Of a stretch of 46,242 bases of DNA, positions 1 through 7,002 are shown in pieces. How positions within the stretch are numbered: the stretch's first letter is position 1; the number at the start of each line of letters is the position of its first letter. The stretch spans positions 1,812-48,053 of the forward strand of contig CACZYP010000005.1 in assembly GCA_902785425.1 (NCBI GenBank). Reading direction: 5' to 3'. The DNA is from an uncultured Ruminococcus sp. (lineage in GTDB: Bacteria > Bacillota > Clostridia > Oscillospirales > Acutalibacteraceae). A program made the translations under genes and the position numbers. Below the pieces are notes generated by a model. It did no database searches. It was not told the origin of the DNA and saw only the letters and a list, made by a program, of their open reading frames with translations.

Positions 1-255
1 CACAGTGTTAAAAAGACAAAATAACGCTCTTGTAAATCGAAAAAACTTCCCGGTCGGGCTGCTTTTTTTGTGTGAAGACAATTATAACAAAAAATAAAAT
101 GGAACGTTTGTTTATTAAATATGTTTTCCAAGAGTCAGCGGTGAACACGATTTAATTCTCATGAAATAATTAGTGTATGGCTGATAACTAATATATGAAA
201 CTTTTAAATTAATTGAAATATAGGTGAAATTATAGAAAAAATTGACCTCAAGTTG
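1..255. other. Non-coding region before the first gene
   Basis: I see no gene here. The first 80 bases include a short GC-rich patch followed by a run of seven T (about 47-69). It may be the terminator of a gene to the left, but its stem is too short to be sure. The rest is AT-rich upstream sequence of the peptidase gene. Confidence 0.4.
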
Positions 256-283
256 TATAATATTAACAGTAATATTATGGAGG
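256..283 (+). promoter_or_regulatory. -10 box and ribosome binding site of the first peptidase gene
   Basis: A perfect TATAAT lies at 256-261 without a good -35 box 17 bases upstream. GGAGG at 279-283 is 8 bases before the ATG at 292, which selects that ATG over the in-frame one at 253. Confidence 0.5.
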
Positions 284-291
284 TCAATATT

Positions 292-3200
292 ATGAAAAAA
301 GCATTCAAAAGAACGTTTTCTGTTTGTCTTGCTTCGGCCATACTTGCTTCAACAGGCAGTGCGGCTATTACAGCAAATGCAGAGCAGACAGAGAACCCGG
401 CAACCAACTTATCCGCACCTGTAAGCAGCGAAGAAAGACACTCTTCAGACGGCAACTATATGCCCCGTGAAGAATCTCACATGGTGTCTTTATCCGATTA
501 CTACGCTTTTGAGGGCGAAGGACACAGCACACCCGCTGATCTTCCCGACGAGTGTGACAACTCCGCTAACGAAAACAAGCGTTTCTTCCCGGCTATCGAC
601 ACTCAGGGCAGTATCGGTGCATGTGAAGCATGGGCAAGCACATACTATACTTACACCTATGAGAGAAACAGAGCACTCGGTATAGACACAACGCCCGAAA
701 ACACATTCTCGCCTTCGTGGACATACAACCTGTGCAATGGCGGCAACGACTCCGGATCTCAGGGATTCCAGATCTACAACGTTATCAGAATAGCCGGCGC
801 AGCACGCAGGAAAGATGTTCCCATCTATCAGGACAACAGACCTGAGTCTAATTGGCGTGATTGGTTTACGACCGGTGAAAACTGGGCAAATGCCACACAC
901 GACAGACTTACAGCTGTTAAGTATTTCCGTACACGCACTACGGCTCCGAACGGTGTTGTATACAACGAAGGTACTCCCGTTCCGTCAGAAGGAACACCTG
1001 TTACAGGCCCGAAAGACAGCGACCTTGATATGATGAAAGTCGCCCTCAACGACGGTCATGTTCTTAATATTTCAAGCTGTATCTTCAGTTGGAAAACGAC
1101 ATACATCAAAGAAAGCTCCGAGCCGGGCGTAGACAACAGATTCGCAGGTCATAAAGCTATTATGTACAGCGACGGATTTGACGGCAGTCACGGACTTACT
1201 GTTGTAGGCTACAACGACAACATCTGGATCGACATAAACAACAATGACATGGTAGACAGCGGCGAGATGGGTGCTATGAAGATCGCTAACTCATGGGGCG
1301 AAATAGACGGCACAAACGGCTTCTACTGGATGGCTTATGACGCACTCAACAAGGTTTCGGCAGTTAAGGACGCACCTGCAGCATCGTTAAGATATTGTCT
1401 TATATCAGAACCTGCTGTAGTTAAGGTAGAGAACAAGGATTACAGCTCAGGCATTCTTTTCAAGTGCGTTTTAAACTCTGATTGCAGATATGAGACAAAG
1501 GTTGACATAACTGCAAGAGAAAAGAGCACAGGCAAGACATATACATCAACTATTGCTCCTTACAACACAAACTTCTACCTTTCCGATTCTGAAAACTATA
1601 ACGGTGTTGAAAAGACTCTCGGTTACAACGGCGAGAAAGGCGCTTGCGACGGTACGTTCTATTACGACCTGAACAACGTGGTAAGCGATATCTCTCTTGA
1701 CAACATCAATGATTTCGATTGGACTGTTCGTGTAAACAACATGTTCGATAACAGTTCCTATCCTATCGTTAAGGAACTTTTGATCGTTAATATGGATTCC
1801 GGCAAAGCATACAGCTTTATGAACGGCAGCAACGTAACGGTAAGAGACAGCTATAAGGACTTCACCTCAAGCAATATCGAATTTGGTTTCAATGCGGCTG
1901 TAAGAGTAACTCCCGGTTCCGATATCGGCGTTTATGAAAATGCTGATATCAAGGTTTCTGCAAACGGCAGCAAGGGCTCCCTTAGCTACAATATCGAGTG
2001 CACAAAGGACGGCAGCACGGTATTTACTTCCGATTCCGATTCTGTAAGCTATCAGTTCACAGAAGCAGGCGTTTACACGATCACAGCGTCTGTTACAAAC
2101 GCACAGGGTGAGACTGTTACTACCACAAAGGACATCACAGTAAGAAATACGTCAATTGAAAACATCACTCCCGACAGAAACAAGCTCTATCCGAATCAGG
2201 CTGTTACATTCACTCCCGATGTGCAGAACCTCGCTTCCGTTATCGACGCATCTTGCTTTACATACACGGTAACAAAGGACGGCGTTTCCACTCAGTACGC
2301 AGCAGGTGCTCACAACGAACTCGAATGGGTTCCCACGGAAACAGGCGTTTACACTGTAAAGCTTGACATTGACTATCTCGGCAATCATCTTGCAGACAAG
2401 ACTGTAAGCTTCACTGTAAACGAGAAGCCCACAGACATCGTAACTATCTACTACAGCGGCTACACAACACCGTATATCCACTACCGCACAGCAGGCGGCA
2501 GCTGGACAACAGCTCCCGGCGTGGCTATGGAGCAGTCAAGCGAAGTAAGCGGTTATCCGTTCGAGTACACTATCGAGCTTGACGGCGCTCAGTACGCCGA
2601 GGTTTGCTTCAACGACGGCAACGGCCACTGGGACAGCAAAAACGGCGCTAACTACCGTTTTGAAAAGGGCAGCTACAAATTCTCAAACGGCACGATCACT
2701 CCTTACGAAAAGCCTGTATATTCCACAGCACTTAACATTTCGGAGTACGCTGTAAAGGATTGTCCGCTCTCCTTCTACACATACACAAAGAACGGCGCAG
2801 GCTCCTATAAGTACACATTCACAGTTACACACAACGGCGTTACAAAGGTTCTTGCCGAGAACAACTATTCCTATTCCGCTTCCTTCACACCCGACGAGAT
2901 TGGCGATTACGTGGTTTCCGTTACTGTTAAGGACGCACAGGGCAAAACAACTTCCGACACAAAGACAGTTACAGTAAAAGAAGTAAAGATAACCGAGCTT
3001 CACATTGCTCCCGAAACGGGCAAGGTAGGTCAGCCTGTACAGATCTCTCTCGATGTTGACGGTCATTTTGAAGGCATCGACAGCTATGTTTCGATCTATC
3101 ATTCCTACTGGACAGATTCGCTCTATCTCGGTAAGAACGTAACAGGCACATGGACTCCGAATGAAGCAGATGAATACACAATCACAGCAAGCATTCGTTT

Positions 3201-3540
3201 CAACGGCAGAACAGTTGCTTCCGTAACAAAGGAGTACACTGTTGAAGAAGCTCCCGTTCCCGAGAATACGGTCACGATCTACTACAACGGCTACGCTAAC
3301 CCGAACATCCACTATCAGGTTGGCAGCGGTGCATGGACTAATGTTCCCGGCGTTGCTATGGAGGCTGCAAACGATGTTCCCGGCTATACTCACAAGTACA
3401 CGATCGACCTTGGCGATGCAGACTATGCAAACGTTTGCTTCAACGACGGCAACGGTCATTGGGACAGCAGAAACGGCGCAAATTATCGTTTTACAAAGGG
3501 TACATACAAGTTCTCTAACGGCACGATAACTGCAATGTAA
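292..3540 (+). CDS. Secreted C1A (papain-like) cysteine peptidase with two CBM25-like modules
   Basis: This is a predicted secreted peptidase of 1082 residues. The ATG at 292 is chosen for its GGAGG; it gives a classical signal peptide (MKKAFKRTF, hydrophobic core, ANA cleavage site near residue 31). The papain-fold residues are in order: Q105 (oxyanion hole), C111 in GACEAWA, H300 in GSHGLTVVGY and N333 in IANSWGE. After the catalytic part come Ig-like segments (about 530-715 and 805-990) and two CBM25/CBM53-like starch-binding modules at about 717-802 and 992-1082. These carry the family's IHY, PGVAM, CFNDGNGHWDS and NGANYRF elements. The second module ends the protein with NGTITAM. A terminator follows at once, so the gene is monocistronic. 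It is a paralogue of the peptidase at 35672-39883. The peptidase fold is secure; the substrate and the role of the carbohydrate modules (anchoring or substrate targeting) are unknown. Confidence 0.88.
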   Translation: MKKAFKRTFSVCLASAILASTGSAAITANAEQTENPATNLSAPVSSEERHSSDGNYMPREESHMVSLSDYYAFEGEGHSTPADLPDECDNSANENKRFFPAIDTQGSIGACEAWASTYYTYTYERNRALGIDTTPENTFSPSWTYNLCNGGNDSGSQGFQIYNVIRIAGAARRKDVPIYQDNRPESNWRDWFTTGENWANATHDRLTAVKYFRTRTTAPNGVVYNEGTPVPSEGTPVTGPKDSDLDMMKVALNDGHVLNISSCIFSWKTTYIKESSEPGVDNRFAGHKAIMYSDGFDGSHGLTVVGYNDNIWIDINNNDMVDSGEMGAMKIANSWGEIDGTNGFYWMAYDALNKVSAVKDAPAASLRYCLISEPAVVKVENKDYSSGILFKCVLNSDCRYETKVDITAREKSTGKTYTSTIAPYNTNFYLSDSENYNGVEKTLGYNGEKGACDGTFYYDLNNVVSDISLDNINDFDWTVRVNNMFDNSSYPIVKELLIVNMDSGKAYSFMNGSNVTVRDSYKDFTSSNIEFGFNAAVRVTPGSDIGVYENADIKVSANGSKGSLSYNIECTKDGSTVFTSDSDSVSYQFTEAGVYTITASVTNAQGETVTTTKDITVRNTSIENITPDRNKLYPNQAVTFTPDVQNLASVIDASCFTYTVTKDGVSTQYAAGAHNELEWVPTETGVYTVKLDIDYLGNHLADKTVSFTVNEKPTDIVTIYYSGYTTPYIHYRTAGGSWTTAPGVAMEQSSEVSGYPFEYTIELDGAQYAEVCFNDGNGHWDSKNGANYRFEKGSYKFSNGTITPYEKPVYSTALNISEYAVKDCPLSFYTYTKNGAGSYKYTFTVTHNGVTKVLAENNYSYSASFTPDEIGDYVVSVTVKDAQGKTTSDTKTVTVKEVKITELHIAPETGKVGQPVQISLDVDGHFEGIDSYVSIYHSYWTDSLYLGKNVTGTWTPNEADEYTITASIRFNGRTVASVTKEYTVEEAPVPENTVTIYYNGYANPNIHYQVGSGAWTNVPGVAMEAANDVPGYTHKYTIDLGDADYANVCFNDGNGHWDSRNGANYRFTKGTYKFSNGTITAM

Positions 3541-3556
3541 ATTTCACTTAGAATAA

Positions 3557-3598
3557 CCCTCACTGTAAGGAATCTCCTTCGGTGAGGGCTTTCTTTTT
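3557..3598 (+). terminator. Rho-independent terminator of the first peptidase gene
   Basis: CCCTCAC (3557-3563) pairs with GTGAGGG (3582-3588), and an inner AAGGA (3567-3571) pairs with TCCTT (3575-3579). TTCTTTTT follows. Similar CCCTCAC hairpins follow the two other CBM25 genes. Confidence 0.85.
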
Positions 3599-3668
3599 GC
3601 TCTGTTCTGGCAGATACGATGCCATATCTTAAACAGTTTCATTATTCCAAACAAATAAATAAAATCGC

Positions 3669-3697
3669 TTGCAAATTATGAAAGTTTATGTTAATAT
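3669..3697 (+). promoter_or_regulatory. Promoter-like sequence upstream of the broken dockerin gene
   Basis: TTGCAA (3669-3674) and TAATAT (3692-3697) are 17 bases apart. Downstream lie a repeat end, an XRE gene fragment and a decayed ORF without its start, so this promoter now drives nothing intact. It may be what is left of the lost gene's promoter. Confidence 0.4.
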
Positions 3698-3734
3698 AGT
3701 AAATAAGAAGAACAAACAGCACTGCTATCCGGGA

Positions 3735-3752
3735 TTAAGGAAGCACTGATTA
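3735..3752. repeat. End fragment of the dispersed small inverted-repeat element
   Basis: TTAAGGAAGCACTGATTA matches the left terminus of the longer elements at 21635, 35478 and 44992. The match stops where the copied XRE gene fragment begins. Confidence 0.6.
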
Positions 3753-3799
3753 AGCAGAATTCTATAAAGTGTCAACAGATTATATTCTGGGACTTACCA
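3753..3799 (+). pseudogene. 47-nt fragment of an XRE-family regulator gene
   Basis: These 47 bases are identical to the reverse complement of 6307-6353, inside the intact XRE gene 2.5 kb away. They encode the part reading EFYKVSTDYILGLT. The fragment starts exactly at the end of the repeat remnant and is not in frame with the broken gene that follows. The identity is seen directly; that it was copied through the repeat is an inference. Confidence 0.75.
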
Positions 3800-3800
3800 A

Positions 3801-5210
3801 GGCAACAGCACCGACCGAGGCGGCAGCCGAGACTATACTGACGTATTTCAAGATTTTTGAGTTCAATTTGACCAAGCGACCTTTGACAACCCTGAATTTG
3901 AAACTCAGACAAAGGAAGGGACGATTCCTAAGCTCGGACATCGTTTCATAAACTTCCTCAAGTGGGTATGGCAGAGCTTTGAGCATGCAGTTGCATATCT
4001 CTTCTGTGACAATGATCCCGACCATATTGAGACAATAGACGTTCCCTCGTTCGTAGAACAAACAATTGAACCTACATGCGAAGAGGAAGGCTACATTTAC
4101 CATGCCGCAACCATCGACGTTGCAGGCGAGGTTTATACAGGCTACAAATTTGAGTACATCGAGCCGCTCGGTCATGACTGGAGCGAACCGGAGTACACAT
4201 GGGCGGAAGATCCCGCAAACGGCTGCAAGGCTGAAAGAGTCTGAAAAAGGAAAGACTGCGGTCACTTTGAAAGAGAATATGCGGAAGGGGATATGCTTTC
4301 TTTTGAAATCATCAAGTAAGCAACATGTGAAGAAGGCGGTACAGGCAGATACACAGCTGCATTTGATACTGCCGGGTTTGAAACACAGACTATCGATGTA
4401 CCTATCCCGGCACTTGGCCATAAATGGCTTTTCGGCGGCTGGAAATGGATCCTGAAAGATGCTAACGGCAATCTTCTGGAAACACCGAAAGCAAGTGTTA
4501 TGTTCTACTGTGATCATAACGATACTCACGGTTATCTTGCAAATGCAAAGATAACGGTTGAAGAAACAGATTCAAAGTATATCTACAACGCAGTTGTTGA
4601 GTTTGAAGGCAAAACATACAATGCAGCGAAAGAAGTCAAGAAAGAAAAAACCACAAAGAATCAATATGTTATCGTTGACAAAAATAATATCACTTTCAGA
4701 CCCTCAGACAATTCTGTGTCGATCTTCGTTAAGCGTACAGACGGTCAGAGCGCAGTTGATAAACTGACAGACATTACATTAAACGGAGTGTCTTTATCTT
4801 CACACGATTACCATCTGACTGCAACAGCTGACGGAGTCGGCGTCACGATTTCTTCCAATGCTCTTATAAAGTTTTCAAGCGGCAGTTATATGTGCGTGAT
4901 CCGCTTTACCGACTTTACCGACGGTACTGTTGAACAGATGATCACGATAATCAACGACATAACGCCGCCTGACGAAACAGGTATTCTCGGCAATGTTAAC
5001 GGAGATGATGTTGCTGATTCGGCAGACGCAGTTCTTATTCTCAGAGCAAGCGTTAATCTTGAGGAGTTCACACCGAAGCAGAATTTCCTCGGCGATGTCA
5101 ACGGCGACGGCGAACCTGATTCTTCCGATGCACTGGAGGTGCTTCGCTACAGCGTAGATCTCCCGGTCACTGACAATATCGGCGAATCTGTTGAATTGAC
5201 AGCGGCATAA
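3801..5210 (+). pseudogene. Decayed surface-protein gene with C-terminal dockerin
   Basis: One reading frame runs from 3801 to the stop at 5210 but is broken by three in-frame stops: TGA at 3858, TGA at 4242 and TAA at 4317. It has no start or signal peptide. Between the stops are repeats of the type GHDWSEPEYTWAED...C...TCEEEG, common in clostridial surface proteins. The second TGA sits where a Cys codon would be expected (ERV*KRKDCGH) and the TAA where Glu is expected (IIK*ATCEEGG), so both look like single substitutions. The stop-free part from 4500 on ends in a two-repeat type I dockerin (about 4983-5175) with the calcium loops NVNGDDVADSADA and DVNGDGEPDSSDA. The ATG at 4500 has no ribosome binding site, so translation of the remnant is doubtful. 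The 5' end is lost at the XRE fragment junction. Confidence 0.8.
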
Positions 5211-5242
5211 AAATCGCTTTCACTCCTTTTTTATAAATAAAG

Positions 5243-5280
5243 AGAACGCCGTTCCTATTGTGCGCAGGGGACGGCGTTCT
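5243..5280. terminator. Terminator-like hairpin after the dockerin pseudogene
   Basis: AGAACGCCGT (5243-5252) pairs with ACGGCGTTCT (5271-5280). It belongs to a group of AACGCCG/CGGCGTT hairpins also found at 21572, 23051 and 35271. The T-run on the plus strand is poor. Confidence 0.5.
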
Positions 5281-5371
5281 CGCTTGTATTTGTATAAAGA
5301 AAAGCATTTCATCGTTTGCATGTCAGAAAGGTTCCGGCGCTGAAAAAGCGTTTGAAAAGCTGCGTAAATGT

Positions 5372-5428
5372 TTAGGGAACCACTGAATAAATCACGCCCT
5401 ACGGGCTGAGCACCCATCTTGCTTGCAA
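5372..5428. repeat. Right-end half of the dispersed inverted-repeat element
   Basis: Starts TTAGGGAACCACTGAATAAA and continues through GAGCACCCATCTTGCTTGCA. It matches the reverse complement of the right end of the long element (45200-45259) and the copy at 46109. No left end is visible nearby. The rest of 5211-5535 holds no gene that I can see. Confidence 0.7.
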
Positions 5429-5535
5429 TTGAACTCAAAAACCGTGAAATACATCTGACTGTTAAGCCTAACAAACTTGATACAATAGAAACATCTCTGC
5501 ATCTTTGCACACTCTGCGTAAAGTGTTGTGCAAAT

Positions 5536-5574
5536 AAGTGCAGCATTATTCAGGTGGATAATAATGCTGCACTT
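5536..5574 (-). terminator. Terminator of the XRE-NERD pair
   Basis: A perfect 15-bp stem, AAGTGCAGCATTATT (5536-5550) with its complement (5560-5574), starts 3 bases after the NERD stop codon. Confidence 0.75.
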
Positions 5575-5576
5575 TA

Positions 5577-6218
5577 TCATTTTATAGCTTTGATTCTTTC
5601 AATATGTTCTTGTTTAACTTTTTCCGTTACTTCCGTGAGAGGTTTCAAACTGTCGTAAATATCTTTAATATCTTCATATGTAAAAACAGATTCTCTTTTG
5701 TTTAACTCTTTTCGCAATTCTCTTAGTAAGTGGTGTCTTCTTAGAATTTTATACTGTTCCGTATCTTCGGGAACATTCTTTAATTCGCATCTTTCTGAAA
5801 AAACAATAAAAGAGATCATTTGTTTTCTGTCTGTATCAATATACTGAGATAAAGCTTTTATGTGTGTCTCATTTTGTTTAATTGGATTGTAAAACTTATT
5901 CTTGTTTTGTTTGTTTAAAACCTGAGTCCATTTATATTGATCTTCAGAGCCAAAAATCCAACCTGAATAGTTTTTGCTTTCGATTACAAACAAGCCTTTT
6001 TCGTGAATAAGAAGAACATCAATTTCTGATGTTTTCCCTTTGTATGGTATGTAGATATTATGTAATGACTTGAAATAGCCTTCTATATTTTCGTTATTGA
6101 ACATGTATTCGGTTAGGTATTCTCCATAAGCTCCGCTATCAAAATCATGTGTAAACATAAATATGATTTTTTCAATTATGTTCGGTTCTTCTCCTTTTAT
6201 CCATTTTAGAATTGACAT
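5577..6218 (-). CDS. NERD-domain (nuclease-related) protein
   Basis: A 213-residue cytoplasmic protein with an N-terminal NERD domain at about residues 28-135, a member of the restriction-endonuclease-like fold. The expected acidic and basic residues are present: E33 in YGEYLTEY, D67 in SEIDVLLI, and E80 and K82 in FVIESKNYSG. The C-terminal 70 residues are charged and probably helical. The ATG at 6218 has GAGGT 6 bases upstream, which overlaps the stop codon of the XRE gene, so translation is probably coupled. The base composition is clearly more AT-rich than the neighbours. NERD proteins are thought to act on DNA or RNA, but no substrate can be read from the sequence. The pairing with an XRE regulator and a divergent short transcript suggests a small mobile regulatory or defence unit; that is an inference. 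Confidence 0.82.
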   Translation of the reverse strand: MSILKWIKGEEPNIIEKIIFMFTHDFDSGAYGEYLTEYMFNNENIEGYFKSLHNIYIPYKGKTSEIDVLLIHEKGLFVIESKNYSGWIFGSEDQYKWTQVLNKQNKNKFYNPIKQNETHIKALSQYIDTDRKQMISFIVFSERCELKNVPEDTEQYKILRRHHLLRELRKELNKRESVFTYEDIKDIYDSLKPLTEVTEKVKQEHIERIKAIK

Positions 6219-6226
6219 TATTTACC

Positions 6227-6502
6227 TCACTTTATGGTTATATTTCCAGAGTTGTTATTAAAACTGTTCTTAATAGTTTTGTTTGTCCAATTAATAGTTG
6301 GATCTATGGTAAGTCCCAGAATATAATCTGTTGACACTTTATAGAATTCTGCTAATTTAATTAAATCATCAATTTGAAGTCGTCTACTGCCGTTTTCATA
6401 TCTTCCGTAAGTTTGCTTAGTAGTTCCTAATATCTTTGCAATATCTTCCTGTGTTAGATCATGATCAGTTCTTAAATCGTATAATCTTTTTAGATATTTC
6501 AT
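6227..6502 (-). CDS. XRE-family transcriptional regulator
   Basis: A 91-residue DNA-binding protein with a single Cro/C1-type helix-turn-helix at about residues 15-55 (LTQEDIAKILGTTKQTYGRYENG). It is followed by the IDDLIKLAEFYKVSTDYILG end typical of this family and an Asn-rich tail. The ATG at 6502 has AGGTGA 6 bases upstream. It is the first gene of a two-gene operon with the NERD protein. Repeats that look like its own operators lie in the promoter region at 6528-6567, so autoregulation is likely. A 47-nt part of this gene (6307-6353) is present again at 3753-3799. Confidence 0.88.
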   Translation of the reverse strand: MKYLKRLYDLRTDHDLTQEDIAKILGTTKQTYGRYENGSRRLQIDDLIKLAEFYKVSTDYILGLTIDPTINWTNKTIKNSFNNNSGNITIK

Positions 6503-6520
6503 ACAAAATCACCTGATGAT

Positions 6521-6577
6521 ATTGTACACCAAAATGGTTACGCTTGTATTGGCGGTAACCAAAACGGGTACTATAAT
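6521..6577. promoter_or_regulatory. Divergent promoter region with XRE operator repeats
   Basis: For the minus strand (XRE gene) the -10 box TACAAT is at 6521-6526. For the plus strand TTGGCG (6549-6554) and TATAAT (6572-6577) are exactly 17 bases apart. Two direct repeats, ACCAAAATGG (6528-6537) and ACCAAAACGG (6558-6567), and a dyad GGTTAC...GTAACC (6536-6560) lie between and over the promoter boxes, as expected for an operator controlling both directions. Confidence 0.6.
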
Positions 6578-6583
6578 AGAGTA

Positions 6584-6741
6584 GGGATGTGTTAATAGTG
6601 ACAAATAAAGTCTTGGCACTTATACAAAATCAATGTTTTGTATAAGTCAGGGGACAGGGAATTCGTTTGATGTTTCTTATAAACACATAAACAACTCCGC
6701 ATAACAGCCCTCCGACAATACATCAGTCGGAGGGCTTATTT
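6584..6741 (+). ncRNA. Candidate short regulatory RNA divergent from the XRE gene
   Basis: This stretch lies between the plus-strand promoter at 6549-6577 and a good terminator at 6707-6741. It contains no convincing gene; the longest reading frame is about 15 codons from a GTG near 6598. It does hold a perfect 12-bp inverted repeat, ACTTATACAAAA (6618-6629) with 6636-6647, around a 6-base loop. A transcript of about 155 nt is predicted. It could also be the leftover of a lost gene. Confidence 0.4.
6707..6741 (+). terminator. Rho-independent terminator
   Basis: GCCCTCCGAC (6707-6716) pairs perfectly with GTCGGAGGGC (6726-6735) and is followed by TTATTT. On the minus strand it could also end the operon above 6760. 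Confidence 0.75.
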
Positions 6742-6759
6742 CCGGGAACAGAGTTCGGT

Positions 6760-6969
6760 TTATAAAAACAGTATATCCTGCTTCATTTGTTCTATGGTTA
6801 CAGTCTTTCTGATAACTCGTTTTCCGAACGGTTCAATTGCCGATACATCAAATGTACCGTTTACAATGTGCTTTTTTATCACGATATCTCTGTAATGAAG
6901 CTTCTTTAGTTTTGATTTGAGCTTTTTTGCGATTTTCGTTTCCTTTTTTGTAAGTTCTCCAAAAACCAT
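6760..6969 (-). CDS. Small basic protein of unknown function
   Basis: I do not recognise this 69-residue protein. The first half is very Lys-rich (KKETKIAKKLKSKLKKL) and probably helical; the second half looks like beta-strand (IVNGTFDVSAI). No membrane segment or signal peptide is seen. The ATG at 6969 is preferred over an in-frame GTG at 6981, because a weak AGTGAG precedes it and the GTG has nothing upstream. It begins 33 bases after the kinase stop codon and is probably the last gene of the signalling operon. Confidence 0.5.
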   Translation of the reverse strand: MVFGELTKKETKIAKKLKSKLKKLHYRDIVIKKHIVNGTFDVSAIEPFGKRVIRKTVTIEQMKQDILFL

Positions 6970-7002
6970 GTTTAATCTCACTTTATAATTATTATAGTTT
7001 TG

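Noticed and set aside
2683-3459. Long minus-strand frame of 258 codons opposite the first peptidase gene.
   Set aside because: It mirrors the codon pattern of the CBM25-like repeats, and the same type of antisense frame appears opposite the other copies (18735-19712, 35597-35983). The Cys- and Val-rich product fits no family.
3858-4319. Stop codon recoding in the dockerin gene.
   Set aside because: Both TGA and TAA occur, no other gene in the window has internal TGA of this kind, and the start is missing.
4500-5210. An independent gene for a small dockerin protein starting at 4500.
   Set aside because: There is no ribosome binding site or signal peptide, and the same frame continues upstream through three stops. 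It is treated as part of a pseudogene.
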